Shown here: in pieces, positions 1 to 10,298 of the stretch | Layout of the letters: each line of letters begins with the position of its first letter | Numbering within the stretch: the first letter of the stretch is position 1 | Assembly: GCF_041146795.1 (NCBI RefSeq) | Contig: NC_135174.1 | Span: 2,977,878 to 3,041,877 of the forward strand | Source: Maylandia zebra | Lineage: Eukaryota; Chordata; Actinopteri; Cichliformes; Cichlidae | Reading direction: 5' to 3' | DNA length: 64,000 nucleotides | The notes under the pieces: generated by a model | The model's input: only the letters and a program-made list of their open reading frames with translations | What the model was told of the DNA's origin: nothing | The model's database searches: none | Position numbers and translations under genes: made by a program

Positions 1-327
1 CAGCTCAGTTGTTGAGCTGAAACTGGACCCTGTGAAGGCACTGTTAGAGCACAGAACACGGTATTTTGTCATTCTCTTAATTTGCTCGCCAATCTTGTCC
101 ATCTTATTGTCCAAGGTCCCCACTTTTCCCAAAAAGATCAATGGAACAGACAAAGACAAGCCACTAAAGCAACTGTTCCAGAAATAACTTATTTCAAATG
201 ATGTATATGTTCAGACGGAGTGTGATTGTCATGTGATGCTGAGGTTGTAGGTGAAAATCTGTTTGTTGAAATAGTTTTTTTATTGTCTATTTTTCCCTCT
301 TTTGTCTCCCTTGCTTTCTCTTATCAG

Positions 328-3300
328 TTTGTTCCTCTAATAGTGGAGATGTGTTGTGGTGTTGTAGAGGCAACTGGTCTGGAGTACACTGGTATATACC
401 GTGTACCAGGCAACAATGCCATGGTGTCTAACTTGCAGGAGCATCTCAACAAGGGCATGGACTTGAACACTGCTGAAGAGGTATGGAAACGAGCCCTGCT
501 TTGCTTAGCAGACTACAGCAACTAATGTTACATCATGATGAGTTTTTTAAATGTTCAAAATTTTACATCTGAAACAGATTAAATTATTAGAAAACTATAG
601 AGGAAATTTTTAACACAATAAAGATAAAGTCTGACTGTGGCAGGTCAGACTGAAAGTACATACCACTAAAGACTATAATCTAAGGAGCTGATTATAATCT
701 ATAATGACAGGAGCTGAAGTTATTTCTTTTGTCTTCCCTTTGAGTAACTGCAGCACCTTTTTTTCTAACTCTTAATTATTTCAAATCATCAAATTAATTT
801 TAATATTAGACAAAGATAACCCAAGGACATTTATTTTAACTTATTAGGGGAAAAAGTTATCCAAACCTACCAAGTCCTAAATGAAAAATTGTTAAATTCT
901 GATCAATGATCATGCTACTTGTCATTTTTCATATCCTTCCTGGTGAATTTGATGTGTTGGTCCACCGAGTTAATGTGATCAGCACCGTGAACAAACTCTG
1001 TGGACCAACACATCAAGTTCACCAGAGAGGAAAGACCATCTCTGAATTGAGGAGGTGATCTAAAGGGTAAACCTTTGCCATCTTACAATGCTGTGATTGC
1101 AGCCATTCCCCAACTTTTTGTGAATTATGCTTATGGCCACTGATCAATAGCCATTGATCAATGGTCTTTGATCAGTGGTTGTTGATCAATGACCATGACA
1201 ATTTGCATATTAATGATCAAGGAACTGGCCTCACAGCCCATTGTTCGCCAGCGGTGCTAGTTTCAGTCACTGTGCAAAGGTACTGCTTAAAGGTTAGGCA
1301 AAGCTGTGGTCAGCTGAGACTGAAGAAGTCAGCTGGATGAGTGACAAAACATTTCGTCCCCTGAAAACGCTACGTCCCGATGAAAAGAATACCTTTTTGG
1401 GATGACCTAAAGAACAGATTGCCGCCAATAGAATAGAAAAGAAGTTTTTCTATGCCATATTTGAAACAGATTTTATGTGTAATTTTGATAGATTAGGTAA
1501 TTCCCACATAGCGAAATTGGTATGGCCCAGATCTGGCCCACACAGTGTGTGCACACATGGCCCACATACCGCAAAGAATGACGGCGCTTTGCTGGCCCAG
1601 ATATGTTTTGCCAGAGGTGGCCCACACATGGGCCAGCACAAGGCCAGTTGCAGACACACTGGTGGTCCTGTGCTGGCCCAGAACAGTTTCAGCTCTGGCC
1701 CCAGATGTCAGCCTAATGTGTACCTTAATCAAGCCATGTAATAACAACATGTGCCAGAACATAATAGTACAAAAGCAACATGACTAAACTCTGTTCAGGC
1801 AGTGAATTCTTAAATAGTGCTTTTCTAGTCTCTATACAACATGCCACATTAACACATCTTCTCCTAACTACATTCATACATATTCACACTCAGCATGCAG
1901 ACTGGAGGAACCAGGGATTGAACCACTAACCTTCCAATCAGCAGGTGATCTGCTCTACCTCCTGAGCTACAGCCGGCCAGTGGTAAACTTGAGTAAACCA
2001 TCACTAGGTTTTGGATAAAGTGTACACTCACAAACCTGTCAAACCTGCATTTGAAACGTTGGCTACCATAGCAGTATAGTACTGCAAATGGCATTTGGGT
2101 CTTCTAACTAAAATTGGAAAATAGGAACATAAATAGTGCCATCATTGCCAGACCTGGCCCACATCTGGTTGACATACACTCTGCCATGACACCAGTCAGT
2201 CAGAAGGGCCAGCTTGATGCCGGATCCGGGCCAGACCTGTTTGCTATGAGCCTGGGCCACATAACCCAAACCACAATCGAGCCAGATATGGCATGCCATC
2301 GCATAGACAGTGCCATCTATGCCAGGCCTGGCCCATATCTGGATGACATACGTCTTATCATGCCAGAAGTCAGCCAGCAGTGCAGGCTTGATACCAGATC
2401 TGGGCCAGACCTGTCTGCTATGTGGGATACTATAATCCTAAAGCCTCCTCTTCATGTCCTCACAGAGATGGCAAGACCTGAATGTTATCAGCAGCCTACT
2501 TAAAACATTCTTCCGAAAACTGCCTGAGCCTCTGTTTACTGATGGTGAGTCCAGACATTTGTTTACAGTGAAATGTCAAAGAATCTTTAACGAGTATGTA
2601 TTGAATAATGTTCTGTTGCTTGGATAAAAAATAAAAAAAGATTGCATTTTTTCTTCAGTGGCAAGTTACAAAGCCACTGAATTTGTTGGCATATGATTTT
2701 CAGAATTTTAGAATATCACTTGTAGTTAGTTAGTCATCCATTATCTCTGCCTACAGATAAATACAATCACTTCATTGATGCCAACCGGATTGAAGATGGA
2801 GAAGAGAGATTAAAGACAATGAACAAACTGGTAAAAGAGGGCAGAGAACAGAGAAGTGAACATACTTCTGTCTTTTTGATAGTAAAACTCTCTCTATATG
2901 TACCCATTGCTTCTTTCTAGATCCATGACCTGCCAGATCATTATTATCACACCCTTAAGTTTCTGTTGGGTCACCTCAAGAAGGTAGCAGATCACTCTGA
3001 AAAGAATAAGGTAACCTTTACCTTCAGTCCCATCAATTGAATCGTGGTTTTTTTGTGGTCTAAAATGAAGTTTTAATATTATTTCCAGATGGAGCCAAGA
3101 AATCTAGCCCTGGTGTTTGGACCCACTCTGGTGAGGACATCAGAGGACAACATGACAGACATGGTCACCCACATGCCTGATCGCTACAAAATAGTAGAGA
3201 CCCTTATCCTGCATGTAAGAACCACCAGCTGCTTGCTCCAGTTGCACCTCTGTGAATCGCCAGTTGTGTTTTATGCATTAACACCATGCAGTAGTGCTGC

Positions 3301-4697
3301 ATTCAGTTCTGCCTCCAGTGGTGTAGTGGACAATACTGTACATTCAATTAGCAACTAAAAGGTTGTTGGTTCAATTGTAGCCAAAGATGCAAATTTTCTT
3401 TGTGTCAAGAAAGGTATGTGAAAGTTGCTTTAGTGGTTCAGTTCTACTTATATAGTGCAAGTTCTGTTTGAAGATGCTTTATATTGTAAGATAAACACCC
3501 TGCAATATTAGAGAAAAAAAATAATCAAGCAATCCTTTATAAGCAAACGCTTGGGAACTGTGGAAAGGAATATGTCTGTGAAGGTTCTCAGTCATCCAGG
3601 TCATCGTAGTCTAAGGAGCTTGGAAAGAAAACCGTCTGGACTCATTTCCCGAGGTCAAATGGCCCAGGATGTGAGTGGGCGTTAAGGCGTCTGGGAAATC
3701 ACATGATAGGGTGGGGCTAAGTTTCACAATGAGCTCACCTGAAACTTTGGCTGATTTTGACCTGAACCCGTTTTCACACCTTGGCTCGTGTGATTAGTTG
3801 GAGGATCATTACGGGGTCCATTGTCCGTCTTGGGGGGACACTCCCACAAGGCTTAAATCTGGGACTCTCCACCATTTGACCCTCAAACTGAGAGGTGAAA
3901 TGTCTTCAAGCAACTTAAAGAAGTGCAGACACTTTTCTTTCCAAGCTCCCTAGACTGTGGAAAGGAAGAATTCCCTTTAACAGATAGAGAACTCCATCAG
4001 AACCAGGCTTAGGGAGGGGGAACCATCTACTGCAGCTGGATGGATGGTGAACACAAGCAGACTGCAAAAAGCAAACAGGACATAACACTTGTGACACTTG
4101 TTACAAATAGTTTGATAGTGGCACATAAGCAAACACAGAGAAGATCTCAGTGCATCATGGGAAATCATCCAGCAATCTGAGCGTATAGCAGCATAACTGA
4201 GGGATGGTTCAGGGTAAACCGATCCAGCCCTAACCTGCTTTTGGTAAAAAGGAAAGAAACAAAGAAAGGAAATGTTAAGTTTAATCCTAAAAGCAGAAAG
4301 TGTCTGTCTCCTGAATCCAAACTGGGAACAGGTTCCACAGGAGAGATGGGAGACTCCTATTCTGCTTTTAAATATTCTAGGAACCGCAAGTAAGCCTGCT
4401 GTCTGAGAGCAAAGTGCTCTATCAGAATAATATGCAACTATAAAATCTATATAGGACTATAAAGGACTCCTTGTTTACATAAGCAACTAGAATCTATTTG
4501 ATAAATATGATTCAAAATAGTGCAGCAGAATTTCCTTGATACCAGCTGTTTCCTTTCTCCAACAGTATGACTGGTTCTTCAGTAATGAAGAGCTTGATAA
4601 AGAAGAGAAGGTATGGGCTCTTATCACCCAAATGAACAGAAAACACCATGAATGACTGTATGCATTCAGATGTCGTCACTTCTTTTATGTCTGCTGG

Positions 4698-4751
<54 letters not shown>

Positions 4752-7303
4752 CCGCGTGCGTTTGTGTGTGACTGTAGGCCCCAGATGATAATTGGGACAT
4801 ACAGCCTTTGCCCAACATTGACCATCTGCTGACCAACATTGGCAAGCCGGGCATGCCAAGAGAGGCATCAGGTGAGGAGTGGGGGCTGCTGCAAGAGTCC
4901 TTTAATGCTTCACCAACAGACAGATTCAATTGTACGCACATTGTGAAGCAGCTAGATTCTCGTGAGCTTTAAGAGTAGCTCAAGAACAGTGGGTAGAGAG
5001 CTTAATGGAATGTGTTGTCATGGCCTAGCAGCTGCTTCCAAACCTTGCATGACCGAGCACAATGCAAAGTAATGGATGTACTCTAGAGCAGTAGAGACGG
5101 AGTGACAATTTCTGGAGTAAAAAAATCATGCTTCTATGTCTGGCAGCCCACTGGAAGAGTCTAGGTTTGGCAGTTGCCAGGAGAATGGTACTTGTCTGAC
5201 TGCATTGTGCCAAATGTAAAGTTTGGTGGAGGAGGGATTATGGTGTGTGGTTTTTCAGCAGTTGGGCCGGGTCCCTTAGATCCAGTGAAAAGAAGTCTTA
5301 ATGCTTCAGCATTTTGCTCACTGCCTGGGACCATGGAACCCAACTGGCATTTGCTATAGAATACCAGAATTGATAGGTCGACCAATGGTGCCCTGTACAT
5401 TTCACAGAGGGCAGCATCTTCACCTGGTCACTTTTGACAGGCATAAAATAGCCTGGAGACGACGTGGCCAACGTTATGCTGTGCGTAACATCGCTCAGCA
5501 TTACCAGTTTGGTCATGGATCATAGTCAGGGGAGGCATATTCATGAAAGAACGCACAGACCTCTAGGCAAAGACTAGATAAAGGCACCCTGACTGCCATT
5601 AGGTGTTCGGATAAATTCCTTAAACGTACTGTCAGACCCTTTTTGGTGCAATGGGTCCTGGTTTCTCCTGGTGCACAAAAATACCCAGCAAGAGTATGCA
5701 GGGGTTCAGACACTGACAATCTAATGCCACTGCATTCAACACTAGCAACACAGAAATGTTGAAACATTAGACGGGCTTTAGTAGAAATCACTGAGTTCAC
5801 TATTTCCTCACTGAACACAGACTCTTGCCAATTTATGGTTAATTCAGATGAGCAGTGGAAACACTGCTTACATACAACTTGAAGAAAAGAGCCTCACTGC
5901 TTTAGTTGGAAAGTCTTAACTTTCCCTCCTTATTCATAATTCTGTAGCCTCATCAACTGACAGCATTTTTCTTTCTCAGCAGACCTCTGTTCTGTTGTGC
6001 TTGTAGATACTGACAATGTTTCCTACTTTTTCCTCTGTTCTCTTCTTCTGGGCCTTTCTGTGCTTTTTTCTAGCTGAGACAGTGGATCAACCTCTTCGGT
6101 AGGACCAGGTCTTCCTTTCTGTGTGTTTGCTCTTTCTTTGGATTCATTTAACCATTTGTGCTCTTTCCACAACTATTGTTTTTTCCAACATCTCCACTTT
6201 GCCTTTTTGAAAGCAGCTTGTGCTGTGATTTCTCTTTATTTACATGTTTTTATATTTTGTGACCATCCTAACATTACTACCATCCAATGATGACATTAAC
6301 TAACTTACTTTTTCCTTTCTATCAGGTTCCACCACCAGCGATTCTCTTAAGTTAAAGGTAGGTGCTAATTCTTGGAATAGGATATCACATTTTGCAATAG
6401 AAAAAACATAATTACAAATACTTACAAGTGGTAACCTTTCAGCTTTCCTCTGCATCCAAAAAAGATCCGAACACCAAGTCCATCATCGCTGCCGTCACCC
6501 ACAAACATAAAAAAAGTCCAAGTATCCACACGGTGAGCAGAAACACTGATGAGATTTCTGCGCACGAACCAGCCAAAGCCAGCAACAATGGTGAAGGAGG
6601 GGTAGGGGAAAAAGAAGAAAGAGGAGAGCTAGATGAAGTCGAGGGAGAACAAACCATCCTTAACACTGAAAAAAGGATAGAGGGAAAGATCTCACTTGTA
6701 GGAGGAGAAGAAGCTAAAGCAAAAGGAGCAGGCAGTGATGCAAAGATGTCAAAAAGGAGGAACAGCCAAAGAACCAACTTACCACCATCACAGCTTTATC
6801 CAAATAGAGGATCTGACTCAACCCGTCAGATCCACACCGCATGCTCAAAATCACCACCTCTCAGGAACCCTCCTTCCCATTTTAATCACAGTCTGGCCAG
6901 AGGATATCAGACCATTCCTTTCTGGGTATTACCCACCAGGTCACGCAACATCAGCAGCCAGAGTGGAACTGCTCAGCACCAGTCAGCACCAATCTGCTAT
7001 AGGAAAACTAGAGGTGGGAGGACAAGGGCTGTGTCCATGAATCTTGACCTTGAGCTGGGCAGGAATGAGGATAGTGTAAGAGGATGTAGAGATGATAGGG
7101 TGAAGGTAGTCAGAATGACTGAGGGAGAGCCAGGTCCCAGGTCCCTACCTCACTGTGCACAGAAGCTTCCCTCTCTCATCTCCTCTTCATCAGGATGGAT
7201 AGATCAGAGTTCCTCAGGACATTCCACTGTCATCCTAAGGAGATCAGGCCTAGACCTGCAGGACAAGCTGAGAGCATGGCGTCGCCACACAGTGGTAGTT
7301 TAA
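328..7303 (+). CDS. arhgap23: Rho GTPase-activating protein, ARHGAP21/23 type (3' part of gene)
   Basis: Nine exons read in one frame: 328-480, 2466-2544, 2757-2830, 2921-3010, 3089-3214, 4566-4610, 4778-4871, 6326-6357 and 6443-7303 (stop TAA), 517 codons in all. All introns are GT-AG. The first five exons encode most of a RhoGAP domain, which speeds GTP hydrolysis by Rho-family GTPases. Seen motifs are GIYRVPG with the arginine finger, [10 protein letters not shown], and [12 protein letters not shown] with the conserved Asn. YDWFFSNEE and the following segment match the region just after the RhoGAP domain in ARHGAP21/23. The last exon is low-complexity, with a basic run (KHKKSP), and ends TVVV, which could be a class II PDZ ligand. 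The N-terminal PDZ and PH domains would lie upstream of the window. Choice of arhgap23 over arhgap21 rests on neighbours shared with human 17q. The C-terminal tail is much shorter than in mammalian ARHGAP21. Confidence 0.85.
770..897. repeat. Tc1-like transposon terminal-repeat remnant
   Basis: The stretch with 'aaatcatcaaattaa', 'agacaaagataac' and 'ttatccaaacct' matches the long terminal inverted repeat also seen at 27774-27900 and 57461-57605. No transposase remains here. It lies in the first visible RhoGAP intron. Confidence 0.5.
942..1023. repeat. Imperfect inverted repeat, 24-bp arms, 34-nt loop
   Basis: Arm 942-965 (ggtgaatttgatgtgttggt...) pairs with arm 1000-1023 with one mismatch, which would be a G-U pair in RNA. 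It sits at the edge of the repeat that continues to about 1400. Confidence 0.8.
1024..1400. repeat. Interspersed repeat rich in TGATCA, also present at 49290-49540
   Basis: Shares 'catcttacaatgctgtgatt' followed by 'gcagccattccccaac', repeated TGATCA motifs and 'agctgagactgaagaagtca' with a second copy upstream of plcd3 exon 12. No coding potential is visible. The family name is not known to me. Confidence 0.6.
1515..1705. repeat. TGGCCCAGA-rich repeat block
   Basis: Multiple 'tggcccaga', 'tggcccaca' and 'gggccagca' motifs in both orientations, related in wording to the tandem array at 2140-2440. Open frames occur on both strands but show no recognisable protein. Confidence 0.55.
1869..1985 (-). 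repeat. tRNA-derived SINE head (partial)
   Basis: Read on the minus strand it gives a box A-like 'gctgtagctcaggaggtag' and a box B-like 'ggttagtggttcaatccc', followed by the head of the SINE seen whole at 52930-53180. The tail is missing. It is not a functional tRNA gene. Confidence 0.65.
2140..2440. repeat. Two-unit tandem repeat of about 160 bp
   Basis: Unit one (2140-2300) and unit two (2305-2440) share in the same order 'gccatc.tgccag.cctggccca', 'tctgg.tgacata', 'atgccagaagtcag'-like, 'gataccagatctgggccaga' and 'cctgt.tgctatg'. A 129-codon frame (2114-2503) crosses both units and runs into the next RhoGAP exon. I regard it as chance openness of the repeat. Confidence 0.6.
3608..3956. 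mobile_element. MITE-like element with 24-bp terminal inverted repeats
   Basis: The left end 3608-3631 (agtctaaggagcttggaaag...) is the reverse complement of the right end 3933-3956 with one mismatch. The 350-bp interior codes for nothing recognisable. Single ends of the same family occur near 18900-18975 and 25800-25860. The superfamily is not assigned. Confidence 0.6.
3957..4020 (+). repeat. Fragment of an L2-type LINE 3' end
   Basis: 'ggaaggaagaattcccttta' and 'cagaaccaggctta' match the 3' tail repeat seen more fully at 25165-25420. Confidence 0.4.
4699..4750. repeat. (TG)26 microsatellite next to a splice acceptor
   Basis: A pure TG tract ends 27 nt before the first base of the RhoGAP exon at 4778. 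The intervening stretch is also TG-rich and poor in pyrimidine runs. Confidence 0.95.
4945..5345 (+). mobile_element. Tc1-like transposase remnant (copy A)
   Basis: The plus strand translates in pieces to '[20 protein letters not shown]' followed by '[20 protein letters not shown]', the central part of a Tc1-family DDE transposase. Upstream bases 4945-5170 match the copy at 54780-55035. Stops and frameshifts leave it dead. It lies in the RhoGAP intron. Confidence 0.65.
5360..5745 (+). mobile_element. Second, different Tc1-like transposase remnant (copy B)
   Basis: In broken frames it gives '[20 protein letters not shown]', then RTDL, GTLTAIR and 'VRPFLVQWV...PG', matching the catalytic-core region of another Tc1 subfamily. 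It directly abuts copy A, so one probably inserted into or recombined with the other. Confidence 0.5.
6074..6098 (+). other. Candidate 25-nt cryptic or poison micro-exon
   Basis: A good polypyrimidine tract ending ttctag precedes 25 bases, which are followed by gtagga. If spliced between the exons ending at 4871 and starting at 6326 it shifts the frame and meets TAA in the 6326 exon. Skipping it keeps the frame open, so it is not counted in the gene model. Confidence 0.25.
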
Positions 7304-8830
7304 CCAGTCTGTTTCATCCACACTAATGAATACCAAGCACTTGGCCTTTACTCACTAACACTGTGTTGCACTTGTCCACAAGCAGGAAAACTGTCTCCAG
7401 AATATTCTATTGGAGATGTAATGTGTCATTGGAAAAAATGTCATTGTGTGCAATTGCAATGTCATTCCAAAGTGACAACAATAATGCACGGTACTAGGAT
7501 CTTTATCTTATTTTCACATACTGCACTCCCTCCCATCTGCTGCGGATTTTTCTCTCCTACAAACATGGTCAGAAATAAAACTGCATAAAATCAAATCAAA
7601 TATACACTTCTTCAAAAATGAGGAAGAAAATAGCACTCCTGACAACAACTGATGTCATAGACACTTCATATAAACCATATAAAAGATGGAGGCTAGCTAC
7701 ATTAGTGAGAAAGCTGCATTCATAATCTTGTGAACCAAAAAAAAGTCCACGCACATCTTCCTCTGTCAATGGAGCAGGTGCAGAGCTGAAGAAATGAGAT
7801 GAAGAAATAATGGTTTGCACACTACAGAACTCTAGATTCATTATTTATTGCATGCAATAAATAAAGAGGCTGTAACCTTTTGGAATGAAAACCTACAACA
7901 GTATAAATGTAAAAGTGCTATGTGGTACCACAGCAGACATTTGAAATTTAGCTGAAGAGCTGTTGCTGCTCTAGTTATAGCAAGTCACAGTAAAGAATTC
8001 ATCTTTGTTTTTCTCTGCAGCCTGACTCTGAAATAACTGGTGTTCCTTTTGCCTTCTGGTTTTGACTAATCGCCACTCTTAGTCTCTCGCTGTATGATTG
8101 GACTTTTTAGACTAAAAAATACTTGCATGGTCAAAACAAATACAAATATGCAAACCTTAAGTGTACAGTAAGACTATTGTGTTTCCCAGTATGTGTGTGT
8201 GTGTTGCATGAGGAGGGCCAGAGCTATAATAAAACCTGTTTCGTCATACGTTTTCAGGGCAGCTATGTGAAGTCATGCCAATTTTTTTGTTTTTTTTTCT
8301 CTGTTTGTGTAATCATACAGTGTCAGCAGTGTGCAAACATGATAAATATTTGTTGTTTGTCATATTGTGAACTCATACTTAATGTCAGTGTTACAGAGAC
8401 AAGAAAGCAGCTAAAAGCAGCAAGCAAACCACGTCCTTAAATCCAAAACCACACAGTCTCATCTGAGTGATGTTAGCTTTTTGTTCTTTTTCACAGCTTC
8501 GGTATTTTTTTGATTCCTTCCCAGAACTTGAGTTTTGTAAAAACAAGTTTCAAGAATGAAAAATTGGAATGGTTAAAAAAATGCGTGTGACCTAAACTGA
8601 CATTAGCTGTGGTCAAACCAGACTCCATGTTTGTATATCTAGAATCCGTCTGTCTTCTCTGTCTGTGCCCTGGTGCATGTAACTCTGTACAAGTGTTGCA
8701 AAATTGGTCCACGCAAAGTCTTGTTAACCTGTGTATATAAATATTATACATATTAAATTATTTGTATTGAAACTGGATTAGTAATATTTGTGCTTCAATA
8801 ACTAAAAATAATTGACCTTTAATAAAAAGG
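7304..8830 (+). other. Probable 3' UTR and downstream flank of the RhoGAP gene
   Basis: No further coding exon is evident after the stop at 7301-7303. Overlapping AATAAA signals at 7856-7865 would give a 3' UTR of about 560 bases. Another AATAAA-like signal lies near 8820. A splice-acceptor-like stretch at about 8010-8020 is followed by a short open stretch and was not joined to the gene. The 3' end is inferred. Confidence 0.45.
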
Positions 8831-9374
8831 GCAGCTCTATTTATTTCATAATTCGGGACAGTTTTCTCATCATGCTGGGAACTAAGAAGCACTGCATTTT
8901 TTCTGTCTCAGAAAAGTAAAGAGGGGAAGTGAAAGCTTACAGTAGCAGTTCGAGAAATTCCAAAAAGATACTGCCCAGTTGCAATGTGGGAGATGTAGGA
9001 TTGGGCACTCTTCCAGTTTACAACACATTGGCCATTGAAGACCAAATGTAATGAAGGATGATGATGATTGTATTAGTCCAAAATAAAAAAGAGAATGCTC
9101 ATACTTTACTCATGTTTGTCTAGAAAGGAAACAGACTGAGGCACCAAATATACAGTCAATCGAAAATAAATGCTTCTCAGCTTAAAGGCAGGATCCATAG
9201 ATTCATGGTAAAATGAATGAAAGAAGAACTCGCCCCAAAAAGCCCTGTGCATCTAACTCCATACAAAATCCAACATGTTTATTGTTCATCTGGATGTAGC
9301 ATCAGTGGGAGAAATGTTTTCATCACTCTTGCAAAGCTGTGATTGCAGCCATTTGGAGATTTTCTTACCTGAAT
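8831..9374. other. Intergenic, no gene seen
   Basis: AT-rich spacer between the RhoGAP 3' end and a LINE fragment. 'gctgtgattgcagccattt' near 9340 recalls the repeat at 1024-1400. Nothing else is recognised. Confidence 0.5.
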
Positions 9375-9615
9375 TACATCCAAAATCCATTTTCTTTCAC
9401 TTCTGTGGAGCCAGGTCTTGGTGGGCAGCAGCCTAAGCACAGCCACCAAGACCTCACTCTCCCAAGCCACCTCCAACTTATCTAGGGGGACACCGAGGCA
9501 TCCCGAGATCTCTTCACCGTCTCTTGGCCTCGAAACACTTTGCATTGGATGCGCCCTTGTGAGATGCCCATACCACCTTAACTTTTTTCCCGCCTTAGAC
9601 CTTGTCATACTACAT
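9375..9615 (-). mobile_element. LINE 3' end fragment
   Basis: Minus-strand frames contain 'KLRWYGHLTRAHP' and 'SGCLGVPLDKLEVAWESEVL' then VAVLRLLP, the C-terminal tail and 3' region of the APE-type LINE seen at 46470-48500 and 55770-56985. Only about 240 bp remain. Confidence 0.6.
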
Positions 9616-9841
9616 ATATAATAACTGAAATAACACTAATAGAAATGAAAAAACAAACACATAAAAAGAATCATATGAACAAGAGAAGCCAAAAGAGAAT
9701 TTATGGAAATCATCTTGGGAAAGAAACATGTTCATAATTTTGACTGCAAACGCTGCCAGACAGGATTTCTTAAAATAAAAACAAAATAAAAATAACAAAC
9801 TTTTTGAGTGATCTAAGGTTCTTTAGACACTTCCAGTAAGA

Positions 9842-9896
9842 CTGTAGGTTCACAGTGTAATTCACATTTAAAGTGAATTACACTGTGAACCTACAG
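9842..9896. repeat. Perfect inverted repeat, 24-bp arms, 7-nt loop
   Basis: Arm 9842-9865 (ctgtaggttcacagtgtaat...) is the exact reverse complement of 9873-9896, with loop atttaaa. It lies in the tail-to-tail spacer between the RhoGAP gene and acbd4. Confidence 0.95.
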
Positions 9897-10096
9897 AACT
9901 GCACATAGAAGGGCGATTCTTCCACTGTCTCTGTTTGTAGCAATACAAACCGACTGAAGCATACCACCTAGACTCCTCTACCTGTTTCATACCTGTATGG
10001 GTCTCTGTGTCACCTCTGCCTACGACTAAGGCACTACATCCTGGGGCACCCAGAGTGGGAAGGCTTAAGGGAGATCCAACAAATATTGAACAATAT

Positions 10097-10102
10097 TTTA
10101 TT
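10097..10102 (-). promoter_or_regulatory. acbd4: Poly(A) signal AATAAA of acbd4
   Basis: TTTATT on the plus strand is AATAAA on the gene strand, about 200 nt after the acbd4 stop codon at 10299-10301. Its use is inferred from position. Confidence 0.5.
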
Positions 10103-10298
10103 ACAGTTATTGAAAAATGTGCCAAGAATCATATATAACACATTTATAGGATGCTCGTAAATGACGTGATATTTTTGAAGGATGAATCCATGGTGAGCAT
10201 CAAATCACATAATGATGTAGAGGATAACTTCTCCCCATTAAACTCCTTCACAGATATTGTGGACTTGTTCACTGGTCTTACGTTGAATATCAGCTGCT

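Noticed and set aside
2114-2503. A 129-codon frame as an extra 5' part of the RhoGAP exon at 2466
   Set aside because: The exon has a proper acceptor at 2464-2465 and the join to 480 is in phase and matches the RhoGAP fold. The upstream text is tandem repeat.
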